Position numbers and translations under genes: made by a program. Below are positions 16,869-24,576 of a stretch of DNA of 64,000 nucleotides, one piece after another. Below the pieces are notes generated by a model. It searched no databases, was not told the DNA's origin, and worked only from the letters and a program-made list of their open reading frames with translations. Position 1 is the stretch's first letter. The number at the start of each line of letters is the position of its first letter. Source of the stretch: Streptomyces sp. SCSIO 75703 (GTDB lineage: Bacteria; Actinomycetota; Actinomycetes; Streptomycetales; Streptomycetaceae); assembly GCF_036607905.1 (NCBI RefSeq), contig NZ_CP144555.1:5890001-5954000 (forward strand). The letters are read 5' to 3'.

Positions 16869-17996
16869 ATGGCGTTCGGCTGGATCGACGAGCGGCGCCG
16901 GGCGCGGCACCGGGCCGGACTGGTGCGCACGCTGCGCCCCCGGGCACCCGGCTCCCCGCTGCTGGACCTGGCGGGCAACGACTACCTCGGCCTGTCGCAC
17001 CACCCCGAGGTGGTGGAGGGCGCGGCCCGCGCCGCACGGGTCTGGGGCGGCGGTGCCACCGGCTCCCGCCTGGTCACCGGCACCACCGAGCTGCACACCG
17101 AACTGGAACGCGAACTCGCCGCGTTCTGCGGGTTCGAGGCCGCGCTTGTCTTCTCCTCCGGGTACGCGGCCAACCTCGCCGCGGTGACCGCGCTGGCCCC
17201 GCACGGCTCCCTGATCGTCTCCGACGCGGGCAACCACGCCTCGCTGATCGACGGCTGCCGGCTGGCCCGCGGCACGACCCGGGTCGTCGCCCACGCCGAC
17301 CCGGAGGCCGTCGGCGAGGCGCTGCGCCGCCACGAGGGCCCGGCGGTCGTGGTCTCGGACACGGTCTTCTCGGTGGACGGGGACGCGGCCCCGCTGGCCG
17401 CGCTCGCCGGGGTGTGCCGGGAGCACGGCGCCGGTCTGATCGTCGACGACGCCCACGGCTTCGGCGTCCTCGGCGAGGGCGGCCGGGGCGCTCCGCACGC
17501 GGCGCGACTCGCGGGGGCCGAGGACGTGGTGGCGACGCTGACGCTGTCCAAGTCGCTCGGCAGCCAGGGCGGCGCGGTGCTCGGCCCGGCGCGGGTCGTC
17601 GACCATCTGGTCGACACGGCGCGGACGTTCATCTTCGACACCGGTCTGGCCCCGGCCGCGGTGGGGGCGGCGCTGGCCGCGTTGCGGCTGCTGCGGGGCG
17701 AACCGGAGCGCGCGTCGCGGGCCCGCGCCGTCGCGGGCGCCCTGTACGCCGGGCTGACGGCCGCGGGTCTGGAAGCGGTGCGTCCGGACGCCGCGGTCGT
17801 CTCCGTGCGCGCGCCCTCCCCGGAGCGCGCGGTGCGCTGGGCGGCGGACTGCCGTGCGGCGGGCCTGGCCGTGGGGTGCTTCCGCCCTCCTTCCGTGCCC
17901 GACGGGGTCTCACGGCTCAGGCTCACCGCCCGTGCGGACCTCTCCGGGGGGCAGGTCGAGCGTGCGGTGCGGGTGATCGGCGAAACGCGGCCATGA
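16869..17996 (+). CDS. bioF: 8-Amino-7-oxononanoate synthase
   Basis: A 375-residue PLP enzyme of the alpha-oxoamine synthase family. It condenses pimeloyl-CoA/ACP with alanine to give KAPA, the first dedicated step of the ring-forming pathway. Signatures: LLDLAGNDYLGLSHHP near residue 30, GSRLVTGTTELHTELERELA near 65, VDDAHGFGVLGEGGRG near 195 and TLSKSLGSQGG with the Schiff-base lysine K228. ATG 16869 lies eight bases after GGAGGA. It is divergent from bioB-A-D; together they give a complete set for pimeloyl-thioester to biotin. Confidence 0.95.
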   Translation: MAFGWIDERRRARHRAGLVRTLRPRAPGSPLLDLAGNDYLGLSHHPEVVEGAARAARVWGGGATGSRLVTGTTELHTELERELAAFCGFEAALVFSSGYAANLAAVTALAPHGSLIVSDAGNHASLIDGCRLARGTTRVVAHADPEAVGEALRRHEGPAVVVSDTVFSVDGDAAPLAALAGVCREHGAGLIVDDAHGFGVLGEGGRGAPHAARLAGAEDVVATLTLSKSLGSQGGAVLGPARVVDHLVDTARTFIFDTGLAPAAVGAALAALRLLRGEPERASRARAVAGALYAGLTAAGLEAVRPDAAVVSVRAPSPERAVRWAADCRAAGLAVGCFRPPSVPDGVSRLRLTARADLSGGQVERAVRVIGETRP

Positions 17997-18033
17997 GTCG
18001 GCGTGCACGGCCGTGTCCCGCCCGGCGGGGTCC

Positions 18034-18300
18034 CTAGGAACCGGTCCCCGGCAGGGTGCGGGCGGCGCCGGCGGTGAACGACGTCCAGCTCTCCGGGGAG
18101 AAGAGCAGGGCGGGTCCGGCCGGGGCCTTGGAGTCGCGCACGGCGAGCCGTCCGGCCCAGGGGCCGGTCGACGGCCGGGCCGTCTCCACGCAGTTGTTCG
18201 CTCCGGTGCTGTAACTGCTGCGCAGCCACGCGACGTCGTGCAGTGCGGTGCACGGGGTGCTCGCGGTGCCGGTGGGGGTGTTCCGAGGAAGTGCGGACAT
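18034..18300 (-). CDS. DUF397 domain protein
   Basis: An 88-residue DUF397 protein with the family core WLRSSYSTGANNCVETA followed by LAVRDSKAPAGPALLFSPESWTSFTAG. DUF397 genes are nearly restricted to actinomycetes and regularly sit beside an XRE regulator with a DUF5753 tail and a HATPase-like protein, as here. These trios (WhiJ/AbaA/BldB-related) affect development and antibiotic production in Streptomyces. AGGAGG is placed five bases before ATG 18300. The XRE gene ends nine bases upstream, so the two are co-transcribed. Confidence 0.92.
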   Translation of the reverse strand: MSALPRNTPTGTASTPCTALHDVAWLRSSYSTGANNCVETARPSTGPWAGRLAVRDSKAPAGPALLFSPESWTSFTAGAARTLPGTGS

Positions 18301-18309
18301 GGTGCCTCC

Positions 18310-19170
18310 TTACGCGCCTGCCGCTGTCGCGGCGATGTAGTCCAACGAGTCCTCGGGCGAAAGGGCATGGGTGACCAGGGCGTCGAAAGCCCCTGAGTAC
18401 GCCTCTAAGTCTTCTTTCCGGTCCAGATAGACGCTACTCGTCAAGTGGTCAAGAACGACCACGTCGAGATCGGAAGTGTTCGAAAAGGAAAAGATGACGA
18501 AAGGGCCGGTGACGCCGATGTGCGCCCCGGCGGAAAACGGCAGCACCTGGAGCCTGACGTGCGGCAGACGTGCCGCCTCCACGAGCCTCGTCAACTGGCG
18601 GGCCATCACCCCCGGGCCGCCCACCTCCCGGCGTAGCACCGCCTCGTCCAGGACCGCGTGCAGCGTGAGCGGCTGCTCCGCGCGCAGTACGTCCTGCCGG
18701 GTGAGGCGGACCTCCACCAGCGTGTCGAGCCGGTCCTCCGGCTCCCCGTCCACCGCCGCGCGCGTCACGGCGCGGGCGTACTCCGGCGTCTGCAGCAGCC
18801 CCGGCACGACCGTGGTCTCCAGGGTGCGCATCGCGCCGGCCTGCGACTCCAGGCTGATGAAGTCCCGGTAGGCCGGCGGCAGCACGCCCCGGTAGGCGTG
18901 CCACCAGTGGTGCCGGCCCCCGGGGTCCTCGGAGCCGGCCAGCGTGGCCAGCAGGTCCCGCAACCGCGGGTCGTCCACGCCGTACGCGTCCAGCAGCAGC
19001 CTGACGTCGGCGGGCTTGGCCCCGCTGGTGCCGGTCTCGATGCGGCTGACCTTCGACTGGTGCCAGCCCACCAGGCCGGCCGCCTCACCGCTGGTGATCC
19101 CCGCCGATGTCCGCAGGGCGCGCAGTTCCGCGCCCAGTTTACGGCGTCGCACCACGGGGCCGTGCTGCAT
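18310..19170 (-). CDS. XRE-family regulator with DUF5753 domain (WhiJ-like)
   Basis: A 286-residue DNA-binding protein. The N-terminal HTH (residues 10-70) reads LGAELRALRTSAGITSGEAAGLVGWHQSKVSRIETG, the actinobacterial Xre type. A DUF5753 domain fills residues 95-280 (FISLESQAGAMRTLETTVVPGLLQTPEYARAV). Such proteins are often held in check by the partner DUF397 protein encoded just downstream. The divergently transcribed gene at 19384 encodes the third usual partner, a HATPase-like protein. ATG 19170 starts the recognised N-terminus. Confidence 0.92.
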   Translation of the reverse strand: MQHGPVVRRRKLGAELRALRTSAGITSGEAAGLVGWHQSKVSRIETGTSGAKPADVRLLLDAYGVDDPRLRDLLATLAGSEDPGGRHHWWHAYRGVLPPAYRDFISLESQAGAMRTLETTVVPGLLQTPEYARAVTRAAVDGEPEDRLDTLVEVRLTRQDVLRAEQPLTLHAVLDEAVLRREVGGPGVMARQLTRLVEAARLPHVRLQVLPFSAGAHIGVTGPFVIFSFSNTSDLDVVVLDHLTSSVYLDRKEDLEAYSGAFDALVTHALSPEDSLDYIAATAAGA

Positions 19171-19383
19171 GGGCCACTCCCTTACTTCTCAGGGGCCGCC
19201 CAAATACGCTCTGCCGTCGCAGAGTTCACCGCTTCGAGCGACAGATATATGCATAACTTGGTGGATCGGCGCCCTCGGGGGTGCGTTGATGGCACTCTGG
19301 CGGCGAAGCACCAGTCCGGGACCGTACTCCAACCGTCCGCTCCGTGTCGGACCGCGGTCCCGTGGGAAAAGGACGGCGTCGCC

Positions 19384-19893
19384 ATGGCAGACCATCTGGA
19401 AGCATCCGTCACTCTGCCGAGCGATGCGGTCTCGGTGGCCGCCGCGCGCACCCACGTGATGGGCACGCTCGCCGAGTGGGGCCTGCCCGCCGGGGCGGAG
19501 CTGGCCGAGACCGTCCGGCTCGTCGTCTCCGAGCTGGCGACCAACGCGGTCCAGCACACGCTCGGGCAGTCGCCGACCTTCACCGTGGACCTCGGGCTCG
19601 ACCACGAGGGGTGGCTGCGGGTCGGCGTCACCGACAGCCACCCACGGCTGCCCAAACGGCTGCCGGCCGCCGTCCAGCAGGACAACGGCCGGGGCCTGGT
19701 GATCATCCGTTCGCTCACCGCGGAGTGCGGCGGACGGCTCAGGATCCGGCGCACGCGCGAGGGCGGCAAGACCGTCTTCGTCGAACTGCCCTGGCCGGTC
19801 CCGCTCGGTCCGGCGGGGCCGGCCGCGGACACCCTGCCCGTCGGTCAGGGTGCCGGACGGGAGACGGCGCGGACCGCTGAGCCGCGGGGCTGA
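19384..19893 (+). CDS. ATP-binding protein (HATPase_c, anti-sigma-factor kinase-like)
   Basis: A 169-residue GHKL-fold protein of the SpoIIAB/RsbW type. The N-box is VSELATNAVQH near residue 55 and the G-box DNGRGLVIIRSL near 102; the fold continues to TVFVELPWPV at 135. Streptomyces encode dozens of these small ATPases. Some inhibit sigma factors, and many sit beside an XRE/DUF397 pair as this one does. The C-terminal 30 residues are low-complexity. ATG 19384 follows AAAGGACGG. No sigma factor gene is adjacent, so its target is unknown. Confidence 0.85.
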   Translation: MADHLEASVTLPSDAVSVAAARTHVMGTLAEWGLPAGAELAETVRLVVSELATNAVQHTLGQSPTFTVDLGLDHEGWLRVGVTDSHPRLPKRLPAAVQQDNGRGLVIIRSLTAECGGRLRIRRTREGGKTVFVELPWPVPLGPAGPAADTLPVGQGAGRETARTAEPRG

Positions 19894-20087
19894 GGCCCGG
19901 TACGGCCGCGGCACCGGCCGGCCGGCGACGGGACACCGGTGGCGGCGCGCGGCGACCGGTCCGCGTGCCGAGGTACGGAGGCGCCGTCGCCGCGCCCCGG
20001 GCCCGGGGCCGCCCGTGGCGCGCGTGCGTTCCGGTCCGGCCACGGTGGTGACGGCCGGTCAGGGGGCCGCCCCCACCGCGTGCCGGA

Positions 20088-20561
20088 TCACTTGACCCGG
20101 CCGTACCAGACGCTCTTGGTCCAGATCTTCTGCAGGCGCACCACGTCCCCGGTCTTCGGGGCGTGCCAGATCTTGCCGCCGCCGGCGTAGATGCCGACGT
20201 GGTAGACGCTCCGGCCGGAGTGGAAGAAGACCAGGTCACCGGCCTTGCGACTGCCGGAGGAGATGTGCCGGGTCTTGTTGTACTGCTGGGCGGCGGTACG
20301 CGGCAGCTTCTTGCCGGCCTTGTTGAAGGAGTACAGCGTCAGCCCGGAGCAGTCGAACCTGCCAGGACCCGTGGCGCCCCACTGGTAGGGGGAGCCCTTC
20401 TTGGAGGCGGCGATCTGTACCGCCTTGGCGGCGTGGGGTGCCGCGGCGGCCTCGGAGGCGGCGCCGGGGATCACGACGGAGCCGCCGACGGCGGCGAGGG
20501 TGAGGGCCGAGGCCGTACCGGCACGGGCCATGAGCGACGGGACACGATTGAGCGCAGACAT
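20088..20561 (-). CDS. Secreted NlpC/P60 cell-wall peptidase
   Basis: A 157-residue C40-family peptidase that would cleave peptidoglycan stem peptides outside the cell. A signal peptide spans about residues 1-40 (basic start, ALTLAAVGGSVVI core, Ala-rich cleavage region). The catalytic domain has FDCSGLTLYSFNKAG (nucleophile Cys), YHVGIYAGGGKIWHAP (His and supporting polar residue) and the closing DVVRLQKIW. ATG 20561 (MSALNRVPS) was chosen for the signal peptide and an AAGGGTTG stretch nine bases upstream; the frame is open further upstream but that part is riboswitch RNA. Control by c-di-AMP is expected from the leader. Confidence 0.93.
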   Translation of the reverse strand: MSALNRVPSLMARAGTASALTLAAVGGSVVIPGAASEAAAAPHAAKAVQIAASKKGSPYQWGATGPGRFDCSGLTLYSFNKAGKKLPRTAAQQYNKTRHISSGSRKAGDLVFFHSGRSVYHVGIYAGGGKIWHAPKTGDVVRLQKIWTKSVWYGRVK

Positions 20562-20574
20562 GCGCAACCCTTCG

Positions 20575-20740
20575 TCAGCCGCCTGTGAAGGATGACCTGT
20601 CGGATTCGGGCTGGCGAAGTTGCCCGGCCGCACGTGTGCGGCTTCACCCCAAGGGCTGCTCGGCCCGGCCGTGGCGCGACCGTGCCGGCGACCCGTCGTG
20701 CTCGGGTCCTCCACTCCTGCCGATCCACTTCTGTCGACCG
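20575..20740 (-). promoter_or_regulatory. ydaO/yuaA-type c-di-AMP riboswitch leader
   Basis: Read on the minus strand, the leader of the NlpC/P60 gene carries the conserved blocks of the ydaO family in order: GGAGTGGAGGACCCG, then CCTTGGGGTGAAGCCGC, a GCACACGTGC hairpin, and finally GCCCGAATCCGACAGG followed by TCATCCT. This class binds cyclic di-AMP and is known upstream of Streptomyces cell-wall hydrolase genes, where ligand binding lowers expression. Boundaries are approximate by about 10-15 bases. An expression platform is not obvious in the last 15 bases before the ATG. Confidence 0.85.
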
Positions 20741-21212
20741 GTCGTCCGGGCGGCGGCAGGACTCGGCGTCCACCCGGACCGCCCCGCCGTGGTGGCGGGG
20801 GCTTGTCGTCCGAGACGGATCTTGTCCCATCGGAGGACCGAAAACTCCTCGCACAGGTGTGGCTGTGTTGTTACTCACCACTGGCCTGTTCGGGTGGACG
20901 GGCCGGTGCCCCGGGTGCCGCCGGGCCCCTCCGGGAGGCCCGGACCAGGAGCGGAACGCGGCATTCCGGCTCCATGGGGCGGGCCGTCGCGCAACCGCGG
21001 GGGGACGAAGGAGGGAGGTGATTCTCCACCGAAAGGGGGGAGACCGTTCGGTCCGTTCCACCACCGGGCCGGAGTAGGCCCGAGCCCCGCCCGGTGCCGG
21101 CCGGCCGCGCCCCCGACCACCTCCCCCGCGCGGCCCTCGCCGTTCCTCGCCGTTCCTCGCGGCCACCGTCCCGGGTGGCCCGCGCTGCCCGTGACCGGGG
21201 CGCGGGGGTGGG
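20741..21212. other. Non-coding region upstream of the riboswitch
   Basis: About 470 bp between the riboswitch and the stop of the small gene at 21213. It should hold the promoter of the NlpC/P60 transcript (a less GC-rich patch lies near 20830-20880). No frame looks coding. Confidence 0.45.
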
Positions 21213-21518
21213 TCAGACGTCGTCGGGCGGGAGGGTGACGCGGGCCGTGCGCCGGTCGCCGTCGAGTACCCGCAGCGCCCGGACCAGGGTGGCGGTGTGG
21301 AATTCCGTCTCACCGCGCCGGTGCATCAACGCCAGTGCGTCCCGCAGGCCGGCCGCCTTGCCGACCAGTGCCTGGGCGGCGCGCAGCCCGCGGTACGTGT
21401 CGCCGTCCCGCGTCGGGTTGACGCGGCCCAGCAGGTCGACGACGTCCAGGTAGCGGTCGATCACCTCGGCCTCGGCGCGCGTCAGCGCGGGCAGCGGCGG
21501 CGGTTCCGGGGACGGCAT
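21213..21518 (-). CDS. Small conserved hypothetical protein, 101 aa
   Basis: An unrecognised 101-residue soluble protein, probably helical (LTRAEAEVIDRYLDVVDLLGRVNP, then LRAAQALVGKAAGLRDALALMH). GC3 is high throughout and there is no signal peptide. It starts seven bases after the ClpP-like gene stop, so the two form an operon, and its role is probably tied to that degenerate Clp subunit. The start ATG 21518 is the only reasonable one. Confidence 0.65.
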   Translation of the reverse strand: MPSPEPPPLPALTRAEAEVIDRYLDVVDLLGRVNPTRDGDTYRGLRAAQALVGKAAGLRDALALMHRRGETEFHTATLVRALRVLDGDRRTARVTLPPDDV

Positions 21519-21525
21519 CCGCGGC

Positions 21526-22161
21526 TCACCTTCCCCCGGGAGCGCGGCGCACCGTGGTGCGGGCGGGGACGATCCGGTCCGCCAGCCCGTAGGCCACGGC
21601 CTGCCGGGCGTCGAGGACGGTGACGTGGTCGAGGTCCGCGCTCACCCGGTCCGCGGCGCGTCCGGTGTGCCGGACGAGGATCTCCTCCACGAGGGCGCGG
21701 AGCCTGCCCAACTCCTCGGCGCGCACGGCCAGGTCGCTCGCCGTGCCCTCGATCGGCTCCTCGGCCGCGGGCTGGCGGAGCAGCACCCGTGCCCCCGGCA
21801 GGACGGCCCGTTTGCCGGGGGTGCCGGCCGCGAGCAGCGGGGCGGCGGCCGGCCCGGCCTGGCCCAGACAGATCGCCTCGATGTCGCAGGTCACGAAGCG
21901 GAGCGTGTCGTAGATCGCGGCCATGGCGGTGAAGGAACCGCCGGGGGAGTTGAGATACAGCGCGATGTCCCGGTCGGGGGCCCGGTGCTCCAGCAGGAGG
22001 AGCTGGGTGATCACGTCCTGCGCCGAGATCTCGTCGATCGGCGCCCCGAGCATGATCACCCGTTCGTCCAGCAGCTTCGCGTAGGGGTCCGTCACCCGTT
22101 CCCCGAGGCTCGTGCGGTCGCGGAACTCCGGCAGGACGGTACGGGCGGACGCTCGGGACAT
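21526..22161 (-). CDS. ClpP-like protein lacking catalytic Ser and His
   Basis: A 211-residue protein with clear ClpP fold signatures: ERVIMLGAPIDEISAQDVITQLLLLE (residues 33-58), IALYLNSPGGSFTAMAAIYDTL (65-86), and the handle region with DARQAVAYGLADRI (about 185-198). The active-site blocks are changed. In place of QAASMGAxLL it has QAGPAAAPLL, so the nucleophile Ser is gone. In place of IHQP it has LRQP, so the catalytic His is replaced by Arg. The third-residue Asp may persist in DLDHV. It is therefore likely an inactive paralogue resembling ClpR subunits, perhaps assembling with active ClpP encoded elsewhere. ATG 22161 has GGGGGAA-type purines upstream. Confidence 0.88.
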   Translation of the reverse strand: MSRASARTVLPEFRDRTSLGERVTDPYAKLLDERVIMLGAPIDEISAQDVITQLLLLEHRAPDRDIALYLNSPGGSFTAMAAIYDTLRFVTCDIEAICLGQAGPAAAPLLAAGTPGKRAVLPGARVLLRQPAAEEPIEGTASDLAVRAEELGRLRALVEEILVRHTGRAADRVSADLDHVTVLDARQAVAYGLADRIVPARTTVRRAPGGR

Positions 22162-22243
22162 GGGGGAACCCTTCCTCGTGGCGGAACCGGGCGGCGGTGC
22201 CCGTTCACGCCGGCTGCGACGCTGAGAGACCGTAAAAAATGTA

Positions 22244-22259
22244 CAGGACGTACGTTCTG
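22244..22259. promoter_or_regulatory. 16-bp near-palindrome between ClpP-like and antitoxin genes
   Basis: CAGGACGTACGTTCTG is palindromic except for one base pair. It sits next to an AT-rich patch (GTAAAAAATGTAC) that looks like a promoter element, in the 162-bp divergent gap. Candidate operator for the Phd-like protein or a Clp regulator. Confidence 0.45.
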
Positions 22260-22269
22260 GGGGAGTGGG

Positions 22270-22309
22270 GTTCGCCGTTCGCCCGCAGCGGAAGGGAGGG
22301 TGGGCGAAC
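22270..22309. promoter_or_regulatory. GTTCGCC half-sites upstream of the antitoxin gene
   Basis: Two direct GTTCGCC copies (22270 and 22277) are followed by an inverted GGGCGAAC at 22302-22309, 15 bases before the start codon. GTTCGC/GCGAAC half-sites are also the core of ClgR boxes, which control clp genes in actinobacteria, but the spacing here (17 bases) is much wider than in a ClgR box. Confidence 0.4.
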
Positions 22310-22323
22310 CGTAAGCTGGAGCC

Positions 22324-22632
22324 ATGGCCTACGAGATTCCGGTGACGCGAGCCAGGGCCGAGCTGGCCGACCTGATCAACCGCGTGGTGTACGGCGGCGA
22401 GCGCGTCGTCGTGACGCGGCACGGCAAGCCCCTGGTCGCCCTGGTGTCCGCGGCCGATCTCGAACGGCTGGAGGAGCGGCAGGCGCAGGCGCGGGAGACG
22501 CCGCGGGAGGAGGGGGAGGCGCCGGAGATCGTGAGTTCCGTCTCCACCGTGCGCGATCTCCCGGCCTCGGCACCGCGCGAGCGGCAGCGCTTCGGTATCG
22601 CGGCGGAGCACCGGGGACCGAACCCGGCCTGA
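22324..22632 (+). CDS. Phd/YefM-type antitoxin-like DNA-binding protein
   Basis: A 102-residue prevent-host-death family protein. The N-terminal ~55 residues carry the family pattern IPVTRARAELADLINRVVYGGERVVVTRHGKPLVALVSAADLERLEE. The C-terminal half is acidic/basic low-complexity and would be disordered, as in antitoxins that fold on their toxin. No RelE, Doc or other toxin gene is adjacent; downstream sequence is decayed. Inverted repeats directly upstream fit autoregulation. ATG 22324 is placed nine bases after a GTAAGCTGGAG stretch. Confidence 0.85.
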   Translation: MAYEIPVTRARAELADLINRVVYGGERVVVTRHGKPLVALVSAADLERLEERQAQARETPREEGEAPEIVSSVSTVRDLPASAPRERQRFGIAAEHRGPNPA

Positions 22633-22768
22633 TCCCCGCCCCGGCGCGGACCCCCGCCGTGGCCGGTGCCGCAGGGCGGCCTCGCTCACCAGGAGAAGCG
22701 GCGGCGCGTGCTCCTCCTGCTCCAAAGCCCGACCGCCTGGCGGTGGACGGTGCCGGTCGTGCTGCCCG

Positions 22769-23250
22769 ATGCCGGCTGCGGCGGCCTCGGTGACGGCGCG
22801 GACGCCTCCCGCGCTCCGGCAGTCGGCCGCTCGGCGATCCGCCGTACCGGCGGCGGATCCCACGGCGACCACCTACGGCCCCGCCGCGCAGCCGGAGCCC
22901 GTGAAGCCGGGCGAGGCGGCGTTCCGGCGGGACCTGCGACGCGGGCTCGATGAGGCCGGACTGCCCGCGCCGCTGTTCAACCACCCCACGGGCGGGGACG
23001 TGTGGACGCAGGAAACGCGTTCCCCCTGCTCCGCGGGTCCGGTACGGGAGTGATCCAGCAAGTACGCCGCCCGGCGCGTCGGCGCCGACGACAACCAGTA
23101 CTACGGTTCCTTCAGCTCCTCCGGGAACTTCGGCACCCTTCCGCCCTCCAGCCGGCGCGGCCACGACCACCCGGTCGGCAGGGTCCTCACCGACGGGCCA
23201 CGCGGGGGGTGGGGCTGGCAGGTTCGCGTGCCCCTCCCCCTGCCCCGGAC
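22769..23250 (+). pseudogene. Decayed coding remnant
   Basis: One plus-strand frame shows strong third-position GC bias and protein-like composition over about 200 bp before an in-frame TGA at 23051 (PVKPGEAAFRRDLRRGLDEA). It resumes in the same frame afterwards (KYAARRVGADDNQYYGSFSS). There is no start with a ribosome-binding site. I do not recognise the family. It reads as a broken gene rather than random sequence, but this rests on codon bias only. Confidence 0.35.
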
Positions 23251-23313
23251 CACGGCGGCGGATCGCGGCCCGCGCGACCGGAGGAGTCCGGCGTCCGAGG
23301 AGACGACCGCCGT

Positions 23314-24096
23314 ATGACCGTGCGGCCCGGCCCCAGCCCGCAGATCACCGCACGCGTGCTGCACCGACTGGCTCCGCCGGACACCGGACCAACCCCGTGC
23401 CCGCCCTCGGAACCGTTGACCCGACGCGAAAAGGAGGTGGCGGCGCTGATCGCCGCGGGGCTGACGAACACCGGGATCGGCGAAGAACTCGTCGTCTCCC
23501 TCGCCACCGTCAAATCCCATGCGGCCCACCTCCAGCGCGAGCTGGGGGTTCGCAACCGTGTGGGGATCGCCGCGTGGGCATGGCGGACCGGTCTCGCACC
23601 GACCGAAAGACCCTGGACGTCACGAAGGCGCCGCGTGACAGCGGATGGTCACCGTCCGGTGCGGGCTCCACCGCCGCTCGGCCGCGGCCAACAGCTCCCG
23701 GCCCGGCCGCTCGTACCAGGCTGCCGCCGCGGCATCGAATGCGACGACGTCGGGCACCGGGCGGGGGCCACGGCGCCGCGCCTTCTCCACTGCTCGACCG
23801 ATCGGCGGGGCGCCGGTCCCACGAGCGGTCCCCACAAGCCGCCCCGCACGCAGGCCGGGTGCCGTCCCAGCGTGCCCGCTCGCACGCCTGACGTGGCGGC
23901 GTCGGGCGCGTCGGACGGCGGGTGCCGCGGGTGCCGGGCGGGAGCCGGCTCGTTCGTGGTGCCGAGGGTGGTCCCGGCGAGAGGGGTGGACCGCTCGTGG
24001 CGGGGCGGTGAAAGAACCGCGGAGGCATGTGAAGGTCGTGAGTACATGCCGAAAGGGACCGATATCAGGGTTCGTCGAAGCTCATCACGAAAATGA
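23314..24096 (+). pseudogene. LuxR-type HTH remnant of a NarL-family response regulator
   Basis: Between about 23410 and 23600 the frame encodes a complete LuxR/GerE helix-turn-helix: LTRREKEVAALIAAGLTNTG followed by IGEELVVSLATVKSHAAHLQ and RELGVRNRVGIAAWAWRTGL. The segment before it resembles the linker of NarL-type response regulators, but no receiver domain precedes it. After the HTH, where such proteins normally stop, the frame runs on for 160 residues of Arg/Pro-rich sequence to 24096. I read this as a truncated regulator whose stop has been lost. A free-standing HTH protein starting at ATG 23314 is the alternative, as GAGGAG lies about 12 bases upstream. Confidence 0.6.
23620..23835 (-). 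pseudogene. Possible small antisense coding remnant
   Basis: A 71-residue minus-strand frame overlaps the run-on part of the HTH remnant. Its second half (VPDVVAFDAAAAAWYERPGR then ELLAAAERRWSPHRTVTIRC) has coding-like GC3 bias and better composition than the plus frame. Its stop falls just after the end of the HTH domain, as expected for a former convergent gene. Family not recognised. Confidence 0.3.
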
Positions 24097-24259
24097 CGTG
24101 GCGAAAGCATTCTACTCCGATCGACCCCTGTGAATCCAACCGCGCTTTTTGAACACGGGCGTGGCATAGGGGATCATTTTTGTGTGTTACATCTAGAGCC
24201 GTCGCGATGACCGCGGCACCGGGCCGGTCGGTCCGGCGTGAATTTCTGTGAGGTGGTAC
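23840..24259. other. Promoter region of the urease operon
   Basis: About 400 bp without a convincing gene. From roughly 24050 to 24195 the sequence is much more AT-rich than the rest of the window (for example CGCTTTTTGAAC and ATCATTTTTGTGTG). This is what one expects of a regulated Streptomyces promoter. A single GTTAC element is present at 24186-24190, but I could not complete a GlnR box around it. Confidence 0.5.
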
Positions 24260-24562
24260 GTGCAACTGACCCCGCACGAGCAGGAGAGACTTCTGATCCA
24301 CGTGGCCGCGGACGTGGCCGCCAAGCGCCGTGCCCGAGGCGTGCGCCTCAACCATCCCGAGGTGGTCGCCCTGATCACCGCGCACATCCTCGAAGGCGCC
24401 CGGGACGGCCGCACCGTCGGTGAACTCATGGAGTCCGGGCGGCAGGTGATCGCCCGCCACGAGGTCATGGAGGGCATACCGGAGATGCTCCACGACGTGC
24501 AGGTGGAGGCCACCTTCCCCGACGGGACCAAGCTGGTCACCGTGCACGAGCCGATCGTGTGA
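24260..24562 (+). CDS. ureA: Urease subunit gamma
   Basis: A 100-residue small structural subunit of nickel urease (urea to ammonia and carbamate). The sequence VQLTPHEQERLLIHVAADVA, LNHPEVVALITAHILEGARDG and MLHDVQVEATFPDGTKLVTVHEPI is the standard gamma chain. I chose GTG 24260, which gives exactly the usual 100 residues and has GAGGTGG four bases upstream; an in-frame GTG at 24248 is itself part of that ribosome-binding region. First gene of ureABCFGD, preceded by an AT-rich promoter region. Confidence 0.97.
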   Translation: MQLTPHEQERLLIHVAADVAAKRRARGVRLNHPEVVALITAHILEGARDGRTVGELMESGRQVIARHEVMEGIPEMLHDVQVEATFPDGTKLVTVHEPIV

Positions 24563-24576
24563 GGGGGAGGACAGCG

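Noticed and set aside
20562..20714. N-terminal extension of the NlpC/P60 protein
   Set aside because: The frame stays open upstream but crosses the ydaO-type riboswitch and removes the signal peptide from the N-terminus.
22633..23053. Toxin gene partnered with the Phd-like antitoxin
   Set aside because: No frame here resembles RelE, Doc, VapC or other toxins, and the best frame is interrupted by a stop.
24175..24190. GlnR box upstream of ureA
   Set aside because: One GTTAC element is present but the GAAAC-type partner at 6-base spacing is missing on either strand.
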